From a bacterium (GTDB lineage: Bacteria; UBP6; UBA1177; JAKLFG01): 64,000 bases of DNA. Position numbers and translations under genes: made by a program. Location: positions 196,090 to 260,089 of the forward strand of contig JAKLIW010000003.1 of assembly GCA_022709425.1 (NCBI GenBank), in the 5' to 3' direction. Below are positions 8,076 to 16,808 of this stretch, one piece after another (the stretch's first letter is position 1; the number at the start of each line of letters is the position of its first letter). The notes below the pieces were generated by a model that saw only the letters and a program-made list of their open reading frames with translations, did not search any database and had not been told where the DNA came from.

Positions 8076-11000
8076 ATGAGTTCTTTCCTGCGCATCACAA
8101 TGCTTCTTGTCGGTACATCGCTTGTCGCGATGATATCTATAAGTTGCGGCTCGCAGAACCCGACCGTCGGCAGTGAATGCGTTACCGCGTTCGATTGCTT
8201 TGACGGCCAGACCTGTGAGGATGGCTATTGTATTGATGCAACGACCGATCAGGGAACCCCCACGGAAAAAGATACGACGGCGCAAGACGACGCCTCGTTG
8301 CCGGATTACGATCCCGGCACGCTTCCCGACAGCACCGATAGCGTGTTGCCGGATGATCCGGTGACCGACGATGGCACGATCGGACCTGATGCCGATGAGC
8401 CGGAAGTGGGTGATGATGCGATAGAGATCGCCGATGACGCGACGGAGCAACTGGATGATACCGTAATCGTGACCGATGACACCGAGGTTGCCACCGATGA
8501 CGCCGGGGTTACTGTCGATGACGCTCCGGTCGTTACGGACGATCAGCCGGCTCCGGATACCGATACCGTAGAGCCCGACGATGCGACCATTACCGATGAA
8601 GACGCGACCGACACCGTTCCCGACATAGACAACTTCGTCGACACGACACCCCCGGAGGTCACTCTGACGAGCCCGGTCGATGGGGCTGTTGATGTTTTCC
8701 CGAACGCCAATATCGTGGTGACCTTCTCCGAGGAACTTGATCCGGCGACGGTTGATGCTATGACGGTCGTACTGGTGGAAAATGGCGGCGGCGCGCTTGA
8801 TCCGGTGCTCACTTATGACGATAAGGATTTTACCGTCACCCTCGATCCGACGGCTGATCTGACCTATGGCGCAAGCTACACTGTCACCGTCATGACGGCG
8901 ATAACCGACCTTGTAGGCAATCACTTGGCGGTCGAATATGTGTTCTCTTTCACGGTGACCACCTGCGGCAACGGTTCTCCGGACGGTACCGAGGCGTGCG
9001 ACGAAGGTTCTCTGAATGGTACCTACGACCACTGCAACCTGTTCTGTACGGGTCCGGGTTCCCACTGCGGCGACGGCGTTACCAATCTGCCGCAGGAATT
9101 GTGTGACACCGCCGACAATACCCCCTGTGATCAAATAGTGGGCAAGACATATGTTAACTCGGCCTTGGTTCCCTGTAACGGCACCTGTGATGGCTGGGTG
9201 ACGACAAATTGTACCTGTGCGTCGGGTTACAAGAAAGATAGCAACGAGGATTGCGTCGATATCGACGAATGTACCGAGAACGATAACCCCTGCAATGATG
9301 TTTACGACAGCATAAACGGGTTTTACGATGCGGGGGCGACCTGCACCAACACCATCGGATCCTACACCTGTACCTGTTCCAGCGGGTTCCAGTCTCTCGG
9401 CGGCGTTTGCCGGAACATCAACGAGTGTTTGACCCTTTCCAACCCCTGCGACAATAACGGCGATGAGAACGCCACTTGCTCCGATATGGTTCCCGACTAC
9501 GATTGTACCTGTTCTTCCGGTTTTGAATTCCGCAACGGCGGTTGTTTCGACATTGACGAGTGTGCCGGCGAACCCTGCAAACTGGGCGGCGATGTGAATG
9601 CTACCTGCAATAACCTCAACGCCGATTTCAGTTGCAACTGTTCGGCGGGCTATCAGGACAATGGACTGACCTGCGAGGAGATCGACGAATGCGCCGAGAA
9701 CGATGATCCGTGCGACAATGACGGCGATGATGCCGCATCCTGCGTCGATCTGGTGAACGGCTATGCATGCACCTGTTCGGGCGGCTTTGTCTTCAACGAG
9801 GGCGGCTGTAAAGACAAGGACGAGTGCGCGTTACAGGATAACCCCTGCGACGAACAGCAGGATAATGATGCCGACTGCGAGAACACGGTCGGTTCGTATG
9901 TCTGCCTTTGTTCGGAAGGCTTTGCCCCCGGCAACGGGACTTGCCAAGACGAGAACGAGTGCCTTGTGAATAACGGCGGTTGCGATACCGATCCGATGAC
10001 CGGCTGTCACAACACGACCGGCGGCCGCACCTGCGACGACTGCCCGGCGGGCTACACCGGCAACGGCGCCGATGTGGGCGGTTGCGTCGATATCGATGAG
10101 TGCCTTCCCGACGGGAAGGGGCCCTGTGACGATGTAGATGATCCCGCGGCGACCTGCAACAATACACCGGGCGATTACACCTGCACCTGTTCGGTCGGCT
10201 GGTACGACAACGGTACCAACTGCGTTAAGAATGACCTCTGCCTGAATAACCCCTGTGACAACAACGGCGACGGCGGGGCGACCTGCACCGATATCGGCGC
10301 CAGCTACACCTGTTCCTGTTCCTCCGGCTGGGAGTCGAACGGCACGGTCTGCGTCGACATCAACGAGTGTGCTCCCGATGGTAAGGGTCCCTGCGATAAT
10401 GCCGATGACGCCGGCGCCACCTGTACCAACTCGGCCGGATCCTATTCCTGCAACTGTTCGACCGGATTCACCGCGGGGAGCGGTACCTGTTTGGACAATA
10501 ACGAGTGTGTCCTGCAGAACAATCCCTGCGATAACAACGGGGACGGTGCGGCGCAGTGCGTCAACACGCCGGGGATCTACACCTGCACCTGCTCAAGCGG
10601 GTTCGATTTCACCCTCGGCTCCTGCTACGATAGGAACGAGTGTGCCGTCAATAACGGCGATTGCGACCCGCTTACGCAGTGTCTCAATACCTCCGGCGGC
10701 CGCACCTGCGGCGCCTGTCCGTCGGGTTACACCGGCGATGGGTATGTCGGCTGTACCGATGTCAACGAATGCGCTCCCGACGGCAAGGGTCCCTGTGATG
10801 ATAACGACGATCCCACAGCGACCTGTACCAACAGCCCCGGCTCTTACACCTGCACCTGTTCTTCGTCCGGATTCCGCGTCACCGGTGGTTCGTGCTGGGA
10901 CATCGATGAATGTGCTGAGAATACCGATAACTGCCATCCGACGCTCGCCACCTGTACCGACACGAATGGTTCATTCACCTGTACCTGTATCCCGCCGGCG

Positions 11001-11798
11001 ACCGGCAATGGCGTGACCTGCACCTCCTGCGGCGACGCGATCGTCAACGGGAGCGAAACCTGCGACGAGGGAACGGCGCTGAACGGCACCTACGGTCACT
11101 GCAATGCGACCTGCACCGGCCCGGGTGAACGTTGTGGCGACAGCATCAAGAATGGCCCCGAGCAGTGTGATGACGGTAATTCGTCAAATAATGATGACTG
11201 CTTAAATAGCTGTGTAACGAACGTCTGTGGCGACAGTTACCTGAAGACAAGCGGTGCGTCGGCGTTCACCGAGACTTTTGAAGGCGGCTCTCTGCCGAGT
11301 TATGCTAGTGGATCGACCAACCCTTGGCAGGTCGATACAAATTATCATTATCAGGGTTCTTATGGAATGCATTCCCGCTCGATAGGAGATTCCCAGTCTT
11401 CCAACATTTCTCTTTCCCACTATACCGACGGCAAAATATGTTTTTATCTGAGCGGCTCTTCAGAAGGCGACTACGATTATTTAAGAGTTTATGTGGATGG
11501 CTTAGAAAAATTCAGTACTACTGGATATGCCTACGAAGGCGGCTGGAAACAGGTTTGCATAACCGGTATTACAGCTGGTACGCGAACGCTGGAATTCAGG
11601 TATTCAAAAGACTATTCTGATTATGACGGCATGGATGGTTATGCCATCGACAATATCATGTTTGCCGGTGCGTTAGAGGAATGCATCCCCGGCCAAACGA
11701 CCAGTTGCGGCAATTTTGGATGGGACAACGGTACTGCGACCTGTTCCGATTGCCGCTGGGAAACGAGTGCCTGCGAAGCCGATAGCGGCGGTTGCTGA
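8076..11798 (+). CDS. Giant stalked lipoprotein with 13 EGF-like repeats and nested jelly-roll
   Basis: 1240 residues. ATG 8076 follows GGGGG. The lipobox is ISISC (Cys24), then the four-cysteine module, an acidic stalk, and a Big_5 Ig-like domain at about 192-295. Disulfide repeats lead into some 13 EGF-like repeats (about 395-983), most opening with the calcium-binding D-x-N/D-E-C pattern. Near 1040 further disulfide repeats appear (GPEQCDDGNSSNNDDCLNSC). In the last one a MAM/jelly-roll-like segment (about 1064-1200, ending DGYAIDNIMF) is inserted between NVCGDSYLK and EECIPG. This segment is A+T-rich (21 of 60 G+C at 11461-11520) compared with 36 of 60 in the EGF part. The protein ends in DSGGC. 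Calcium-stiffened EGF rods plus stalk suggest a long surface projection; binding target unknown. Confidence 0.85.
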   Translation: MSSFLRITMLLVGTSLVAMISISCGSQNPTVGSECVTAFDCFDGQTCEDGYCIDATTDQGTPTEKDTTAQDDASLPDYDPGTLPDSTDSVLPDDPVTDDGTIGPDADEPEVGDDAIEIADDATEQLDDTVIVTDDTEVATDDAGVTVDDAPVVTDDQPAPDTDTVEPDDATITDEDATDTVPDIDNFVDTTPPEVTLTSPVDGAVDVFPNANIVVTFSEELDPATVDAMTVVLVENGGGALDPVLTYDDKDFTVTLDPTADLTYGASYTVTVMTAITDLVGNHLAVEYVFSFTVTTCGNGSPDGTEACDEGSLNGTYDHCNLFCTGPGSHCGDGVTNLPQELCDTADNTPCDQIVGKTYVNSALVPCNGTCDGWVTTNCTCASGYKKDSNEDCVDIDECTENDNPCNDVYDSINGFYDAGATCTNTIGSYTCTCSSGFQSLGGVCRNINECLTLSNPCDNNGDENATCSDMVPDYDCTCSSGFEFRNGGCFDIDECAGEPCKLGGDVNATCNNLNADFSCNCSAGYQDNGLTCEEIDECAENDDPCDNDGDDAASCVDLVNGYACTCSGGFVFNEGGCKDKDECALQDNPCDEQQDNDADCENTVGSYVCLCSEGFAPGNGTCQDENECLVNNGGCDTDPMTGCHNTTGGRTCDDCPAGYTGNGADVGGCVDIDECLPDGKGPCDDVDDPAATCNNTPGDYTCTCSVGWYDNGTNCVKNDLCLNNPCDNNGDGGATCTDIGASYTCSCSSGWESNGTVCVDINECAPDGKGPCDNADDAGATCTNSAGSYSCNCSTGFTAGSGTCLDNNECVLQNNPCDNNGDGAAQCVNTPGIYTCTCSSGFDFTLGSCYDRNECAVNNGDCDPLTQCLNTSGGRTCGACPSGYTGDGYVGCTDVNECAPDGKGPCDDNDDPTATCTNSPGSYTCTCSSSGFRVTGGSCWDIDECAENTDNCHPTLATCTDTNGSFTCTCIPPATGNGVTCTSCGDAIVNGSETCDEGTALNGTYGHCNATCTGPGERCGDSIKNGPEQCDDGNSSNNDDCLNSCVTNVCGDSYLKTSGASAFTETFEGGSLPSYASGSTNPWQVDTNYHYQGSYGMHSRSIGDSQSSNISLSHYTDGKICFYLSGSSEGDYDYLRVYVDGLEKFSTTGYAYEGGWKQVCITGITAGTRTLEFRYSKDYSDYDGMDGYAIDNIMFAGALEECIPGQTTSCGNFGWDNGTATCSDCRWETSACEADSGGC

Positions 11799-11824
11799 TC
11801 TCATATCACCGGAGGTTCTTTTTT

Positions 11825-13381
11825 ATGCGCACCATCTTCGCTTTTCTTCTGCTTTCTGCCTTCGCGACCCTTGATGCCGCCGGACCGATGCTCTGGGATG
11901 TTGCGGTCGACCGCGATGATCCGGAGCTGAAGGATGCCTTCGGCGCGCTCGATGTCTGGTCGGTCTACCGCGATGCGGACGGCGTATGGCATTACCGGGT
12001 CGCGGCCGCTAAAGAGGAACTCTCGCAGTTGCGGTTGTTCGCGGTGCGTATCGCGCCGGTCGGCGTTGCCGCGCAGTCGCCGATGCTTCTGCCTGCGGAA
12101 GAATATCGTGATGCCGCTACGGTGACCGCCACGCTGGAGTCATTGGAAAAGCAGTATCCTGATCGCGCAAAGCTGTATGTCGTCGGCAAGACCTTCGAGG
12201 AACGGGATATCGTCGCGATCAAAATCAGCGCCGACCCGTCGAAGAATGTCGTCGATAAACAGGAGTTTCTTTTTACCGGGACCCACCATGCCCGTGAATG
12301 GATCGGGACCGAGGTGACCCTGCGGATGGCCGAATTCCTGCTGGAACAGTACGACCACAGCGACCGCATCAAGGAAATAGTCGATGCCTGCGAGATATGG
12401 ATAGTACCCATGCTCAATCAGGATGGTTACCGCTTCTCGTGGGAGGATACCCGTCTGTGGCGCAAGAACCGCAGACTCAATGCGGGAGGCACTTACGGCG
12501 TAGATCTCAACCGCAACTATGACGCAGGGTGGGGCGGCGCCGGTTCGAGCAAAACACCATCTTCCGACACCTATCGGGGCACCGCCGCCTTTTCGGAACC
12601 CGAGACCGCTGCAGTGCGCGATCTGCTCGACCCCGCGAACGGTTGGTTCGACGATGCGGCGGGATACATCGATTTTCACAGTTATTCCCAGCTCATTCTC
12701 TATCCCTATGGAAATACCTATGAGACCTCGCCTCGAGAAAAAGAGATGGCGGCCATCGCCGGTCGGATAGCGGAACTGATCGAGGCCGAAACGGGCTATG
12801 TCTATACACCGCAAAAGTCGAGCGAGCTCTACATCGCCACCGGCGGCTCCTCCGACTGGTTCCATCTGGCGCATGACTTCAAGAACACCCTGACCATGGA
12901 GGTGCGGCCGAACGGCGATACGATGAATGGGTTCGTGCTGGCGACCGAACAGATAAAAGGGACCGCCCGCGAGAACGCCGTCGCAGCGATGTACTTCATC
13001 GAGGCGACCATGCAGGCGACCGACGCGGTCGACACCGACGTGAATGGCAATGGCGTCGTCGACTATCTCGAAGGTTGCGGCACGACGCGGTGTGAGATGC
13101 TCTACGATGAACGGGGCGACGAGATAGTTCCGGATGACGATGATCCGGTGACCGATGATGGGGTGGCGACCGACGATGATGTTGAAACGGACACCACGGA
13201 CGAAAACGATATAAAGGATGCCGATGAAAAAACGGATAATGGTCAACCGGACCAGTCCGATCAGGCCGAAATATCAGACGAAACCTATTCCCCCGACGAA
13301 ACGGCGGTCGTCACCGACACCGATACCAATTCTCCGCGCCGTGCCGTTTCAAGCGGCGGCTGTTCAGTCGTCCTCTTCTAG
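11825..13381 (+). CDS. Secreted M14 zinc carboxypeptidase with acidic stalk and Cys tail
   Basis: 518 residues from ATG 11825, 9 nt after GGAGG; an upstream in-frame start would spoil the signal peptide MRTIFAFLLLSAFATLDA. The metallocarboxypeptidase signature is complete: the H-x-x-E pair in THHAREW (near 154/157), LNQDGY, the substrate-binding VDLNRNYD, the distal zinc histidine in YIDFHSYSQ (near 284), and the catalytic glutamate in LTMEVRP (near 358). The family removes C-terminal residues from peptides outside the cell. After residue 420 an Asp-rich stalk like those of the neighbouring lipoproteins follows, then the tail SSGGCSVVLF. Because the stalk is C-terminal here, the tail may replace a lipobox as anchor (inference). 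The 3' end overlaps the convergent rlmN by 18 bp. Confidence 0.9.
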   Translation: MRTIFAFLLLSAFATLDAAGPMLWDVAVDRDDPELKDAFGALDVWSVYRDADGVWHYRVAAAKEELSQLRLFAVRIAPVGVAAQSPMLLPAEEYRDAATVTATLESLEKQYPDRAKLYVVGKTFEERDIVAIKISADPSKNVVDKQEFLFTGTHHAREWIGTEVTLRMAEFLLEQYDHSDRIKEIVDACEIWIVPMLNQDGYRFSWEDTRLWRKNRRLNAGGTYGVDLNRNYDAGWGGAGSSKTPSSDTYRGTAAFSEPETAAVRDLLDPANGWFDDAAGYIDFHSYSQLILYPYGNTYETSPREKEMAAIAGRIAELIEAETGYVYTPQKSSELYIATGGSSDWFHLAHDFKNTLTMEVRPNGDTMNGFVLATEQIKGTARENAVAAMYFIEATMQATDAVDTDVNGNGVVDYLEGCGTTRCEMLYDERGDEIVPDDDDPVTDDGVATDDDVETDTTDENDIKDADEKTDNGQPDQSDQAEISDETYSPDETAVVTDTDTNSPRRAVSSGGCSVVLF

Positions 13382-14410
13382 ATCGCCGGTATCCGGCACA
13401 TATCCCAGCTGGCCGCAGGCGGCAAGCGATTCGTCGCCGCGTGACTTCCTGATGATGACCGTCAGGCCCGCATCCCAGATCGCCTGCTGGAAATCCTGTA
13501 TCGCGGCGGCGATCGACGGTTCGTAGGGCGCCCCGTCGAAGGTGTTGAAGGGTATCAGATTTATCTTCGCGTTGAGGCTCCGCGCTATCTTCACCAGTTG
13601 GCGCGCCTCGGCGGGAGAATCGTTCACCCCGCGCAGCAGCACATATTCGATGAGTATCTTCTTGCGCGGCGGCAGGGGGAAGCGGCGCAGCGCGGCGAGC
13701 AATTCCTTCAGCGGCCAGTTCTTGGTCGCCGGCATGATCGCGCGCCGTTTCTCGTCGGTCACGGCGTGGAGCGACAGCGCAAGGTTGACCGACACCTGCC
13801 CGCCCAACTCGTCGAGTTTATCAGGGATGCCGACGGTGCTTATCGTGACGCGGCGGTTCGAAAGGTTGAAACCGAGGTCGTCCATCATGATGCGGGCGCT
13901 CTTCACGGTGCTCGCGAGATTGAGAAGCGGTTCGCCCATCCCCATGAACACGATGTTGGTTACCCGTTTCCCGGCCTCCGCGAGCCGTTTCTGCGCCGCC
14001 CAATGCTGGCCGACGATCTCGCGGACCGTGAGGTCGCGGGAAAAACCGAGCGATCCGGTGCGGCAGAACAGACACCCGAGCGGACAGCCGACCTGTGTCG
14101 ATACGCACAGCGTCACGCGGCCTTTTTCGGGGATGATGACCGCCTCAATGATCGCACCGTCATCAAGGGTAAAGCGAAGTTTCTCGGTGCCGTCGGCCGA
14201 AGTGAAGACCTCCGGCGCGGTGAGCGGCCGGACGGTGAAGCGCTGCGCCAGCTCCTCGCGGCCCGACTTGGAGATGTCGGTCATCATGGAGATATCGGTC
14301 GCGAGTTCCTGATAGAGCCAGCGGAATATCTGCCGGCCGCGGAACGGTTTCATCCCGATGGCGGCAACCGCCTCTTCCAGTTCGGGGCGGGTGAGTTCGA
14401 ACAGTTCCAT
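13364..14410 (-). CDS. rlmN: Dual-specificity 23S rRNA/tRNA adenine-2 methyltransferase RlmN
   Basis: 348 residues, normal family length. Radical SAM enzyme that methylates C2 of A2503 in 23S rRNA (and A37 of some tRNAs). The 4Fe-4S cysteines are C109, C113 and C116 in GCPLGCLFC. The conserved C102 seven residues upstream and a cysteine near 337 in LAACGQLG match the two mechanistic cysteines of the family. GMGEPLLN and SLHAVTDEKR are further family motifs. It starts 4 nt after the stop of the aminotransferase gene, so both are probably one transcript. The 3' ends of rlmN and the carboxypeptidase gene overlap. Confidence 0.95.
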   Translation of the reverse strand: MELFELTRPELEEAVAAIGMKPFRGRQIFRWLYQELATDISMMTDISKSGREELAQRFTVRPLTAPEVFTSADGTEKLRFTLDDGAIIEAVIIPEKGRVTLCVSTQVGCPLGCLFCRTGSLGFSRDLTVREIVGQHWAAQKRLAEAGKRVTNIVFMGMGEPLLNLASTVKSARIMMDDLGFNLSNRRVTISTVGIPDKLDELGGQVSVNLALSLHAVTDEKRRAIMPATKNWPLKELLAALRRFPLPPRKKILIEYVLLRGVNDSPAEARQLVKIARSLNAKINLIPFNTFDGAPYEPSIAAAIQDFQQAIWDAGLTVIIRKSRGDESLAACGQLGYVPDTGDLEEDD

Positions 14411-14414
14411 CCGG

Positions 14415-15599
14415 TTAACTCCTGAGTGCGGGCAATTCTTGGGATAACGCCGTGGCGAGCGCCTCGTAGTCGGCCGGTTCGTTGTATATCTGCGCCGAGA
14501 TGCGCAGGGCGGAGCGGCCGTCGGGGATGCAGGTGATCATCACCTCGATGCCGTGCCGCGCGTAGAGACGGTTCATGAGCGGGTGGAGGTTGTTCGCCTC
14601 GACGGTGTAGGGAAGCCACGGTATCGGGATGGTCACCATCGAGCCGTTGAGGTCGCCCAGTTCGGGAGCCGTCGTCTTGAGCGCCTTCGCGACTACCGGT
14701 GCCATTTGCCGAACCAGCGTGTTGTTGCGGTTCCGCAGTTCCTCCCAGCCGCCCGGCAGGAGGCTGCCCATGAAGCGGATACCTTCGCCGATGCAGAGGA
14801 ACGGCGTCAGGTCGGCGGTGCCGGTCCAGTCGAACGCGGCGCGGAACCCGGCGCGTCCCTCGGGGGTGTAGAAATAGTTCGATATCGAGAGCGGGTAGGT
14901 CCGTTCGCGTTCCTCCGGGGCGACCCACAGGAAGGCCGACCCTATCGGGGTGCAGAGCCATTTATGACAGTTGCCGGTGTACCACGCCGCGCCTATTTTC
15001 GTAAGGTCGAGCGGTGTCATGCCGGGGCCGTGGGCGCCGTCGACGAGCGTCGGGATGCCCTTTTTCTTCAGTTCGGCGACGATGCGGGCGATGGGGAGTA
15101 CGAGCGCCGTGGAACTGGTCACATGGTCGATGAGGGCTAGTCGCGTCGCGGGGGTCGCCGCCGCGACGATCCGTTCCACGATATCGTCGGCCGACTTGGG
15201 CGGGTAGGGGATGTCGATCATATTCACCGTCACGCCGAACTCCTCGGCGATGAACGCGAGGGCGTTGCGGCAGGCGGGATAGAGGAGTTTTGTCGTCAGT
15301 ATCGCGTCGCCCTTTTTCCAGTGGCGCGACCGGAGGACGCCGTTGACCCCGGCGGTGGCGTTGGGGACGAAGGTCATCCCCTCGGGATCGGCGTTGAGGA
15401 ACCGCGATAGTTCGGTGCGCGCCGCAGTGAGCATATCGGGCGAGCGGCGGACGAAGAAATCGGTGGGCGATGCCTCCATCTCATCCCGCAGGCGGCGCTG
15501 ATGCTCCAATATCGCCGTCGGACAGGCGCCGAACGAGCCGTGGTTGAGGTGTATCTTGGCCGTGTCGAGCGCCCAGAGGTGCTTGAATGTCGCGGTCAT
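14415..15599 (-). CDS. Class V PLP aminotransferase (isopenicillin-N epimerase-like)
   Basis: 394 residues starting at the ATG at 15599, which has CGGAG 5 nt upstream; a longer frame to 15677 lacks such a site. Opening HLNHGSFGACP is typical of the isopenicillin N epimerase/cysteine desulfurase-like branch. VDGAHGPGM supplies the PLP-contacting Asp and NCHKWLCTPIG the Schiff-base lysine. The family includes epimerases, kynureninase-like and desulfurase-like enzymes, so the substrate cannot be assigned. First gene of a two-gene minus-strand unit with rlmN, divergent from fic. Confidence 0.8.
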   Translation of the reverse strand: MTATFKHLWALDTAKIHLNHGSFGACPTAILEHQRRLRDEMEASPTDFFVRRSPDMLTAARTELSRFLNADPEGMTFVPNATAGVNGVLRSRHWKKGDAILTTKLLYPACRNALAFIAEEFGVTVNMIDIPYPPKSADDIVERIVAAATPATRLALIDHVTSSTALVLPIARIVAELKKKGIPTLVDGAHGPGMTPLDLTKIGAAWYTGNCHKWLCTPIGSAFLWVAPEERERTYPLSISNYFYTPEGRAGFRAAFDWTGTADLTPFLCIGEGIRFMGSLLPGGWEELRNRNNTLVRQMAPVVAKALKTTAPELGDLNGSMVTIPIPWLPYTVEANNLHPLMNRLYARHGIEVMITCIPDGRSALRISAQIYNEPADYEALATALSQELPALRS

Positions 15600-15716
15600 G
15601 GCGGACTCCGTAACTTCCCGTTCGGGGGGATACTGCCACAACCGGCGCCGTTTTGCAATCCCGCAAGGATGGCGCATTCGTCTGATTTATTAGTTATAAA
15701 TAATTCATATAGTTAC

Positions 15717-15745
15717 TTGACATTCGTCTATTATTCGTCTACTAT
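15717..15745 (+). promoter_or_regulatory. Consensus promoter for fic, predicting a leaderless mRNA
   Basis: TTGACA (15717-15722), 17 nt, TACTAT (15740-15745). The expected start is about 15752, which is the A of the fic ATG; no Shine-Dalgarno is visible. The -10 lies inside the 11-bp repeats. Confidence 0.6.
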
Positions 15746-15752
15746 TCGTCTA
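15720..15752 (+). repeat. Three tandem 11-bp repeats across the fic promoter
   Basis: Three contiguous 11-nt units end in ATTCGTCTA (15720-15730, 15731-15741, 15742-15752), and a fourth ATTCGTCT lies at 15676. One turn of B-DNA is about 10.5 bp, so a regulator could bind the copies on one face. Being between -35 and the start codon, bound protein would block transcription. Confidence 0.65.
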
Positions 15753-16774
15753 TGTTCGACCCGCGCTATCACATAACGCCGTCGCTTCTTTCGCGCATCA
15801 CGGAGATCGCGCGTCTGATCGCCGAACTGAACCAGCGCCGGTTCCCCCGGCCGGTCCTCGCTCTATTCGAGCGGACCGCGCGGGAACTGTCGGCCTATGC
15901 CTCGACCAGCATCGAAGGGAACCCCCTGCCGCTCACCGAGGTGCGGCGGCTCCTCAAGAACGCCCCCGGCAACCTGCGCGACAGCGAACGGGAGGTGCTC
16001 AACTACAACGGGGCGCTTGTCGCCCTGCGCGAAAAGAAAGGGGACGCCCCCTTCGATACGGCGCTCATCCTCGACATCCACCGCCGCGTGATGGCGGGGT
16101 TGCTCGACCGCTGGCGGCTCGGCAAATTCCGCAAAGAGCCGGTGGTGGTCAACGATCCGGTGCGTCGCATGGTCGATTATCTGCCGCCCGATCACGGCGA
16201 TGTTTCGCCGCTCATGAAGGCGCTCACGGCGTGGGTGAGCCGGTCGCGGCATGCGCTCGATCCGGTCATCGTCGCCGGGATATTCCACCGACAGTTCGTT
16301 GTCATCCATCCCTTCGTCGACGGCAACGGGCGCACCGCGCGGCTCGCGACCAAGTTCCTGCTGGCCGACCTCGGGATAGACACCTTTGAACTATTCAGTT
16401 TCGAGAACTACTACAACCGGCAGGTGTCGCGCTATTTCGCGGCGGTCGGTTCGCACGGGAACTACTACGATATCGCGGCGGAGATCGATTTCACCGCGTG
16501 GCTCGAATACTTCGCGGGGGGCATCGCCGACGAACTCCAGCGGGTGAAGAAGGAACTGGAAAAGCATCTGGGCGGCGCCGCGCCGGAACTGACGGCGGCC
16601 GAGAAGGTCATTCTCGCCTACATCGAGGAGCATGGCTCGATAACCGACCGCGAATATGCGGTGCTGACCGACCGGGCGAAGGCGACGCGGGCGCTCGATT
16701 TCAAGCGGCTGACCGGGAAGGGGCTCATCGTGCGGCGGGGCGGGGGACGGAACACGAAATATGTGGGCGGGTGA
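15752..16774 (+). CDS. fic: Fic-domain protein with N-terminal inhibitory motif and winged helix
   Basis: 340 residues. Fic proteins transfer AMP (or related groups) to hydroxyl side chains. The complete catalytic motif HPFVDGNGRTAR lies near residues 185-196. The N-terminal STSIEGN (about 51-57) matches the S/T-x-x-x-E-G inhibitory helix of class II Fic proteins, which folds over its own active site. The last 70 residues (LTAAEKVILAYIEEHGSITDR ... LTGKGLIVRRGG) look like a winged helix, as in many Fic proteins of the COG3177 type. The DNA-binding end plus repeats over the promoter suggest autoregulation (inference). Its last 44 bp are duplicated beyond the next gene. Confidence 0.9.
   Translation: MFDPRYHITPSLLSRITEIARLIAELNQRRFPRPVLALFERTARELSAYASTSIEGNPLPLTEVRRLLKNAPGNLRDSEREVLNYNGALVALREKKGDAPFDTALILDIHRRVMAGLLDRWRLGKFRKEPVVVNDPVRRMVDYLPPDHGDVSPLMKALTAWVSRSRHALDPVIVAGIFHRQFVVIHPFVDGNGRTARLATKFLLADLGIDTFELFSFENYYNRQVSRYFAAVGSHGNYYDIAAEIDFTAWLEYFAGGIADELQRVKKELEKHLGGAAPELTAAEKVILAYIEEHGSITDREYAVLTDRAKATRALDFKRLTGKGLIVRRGGGRNTKYVGG
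16731..16774 (+). repeat. 44-bp direct repeat, copy 1 (3' end of fic)
   Basis: These 44 bases code the last 14 residues and stop of fic. They match 17961-18004 at 41 of 44 positions, exactly 1230 bp apart, bracketing the DUF1016 gene. Confidence 0.9.
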
Positions 16775-16808
16775 GATATTGTGTGATGAAATGGGAGGAA
16801 GATAGATC

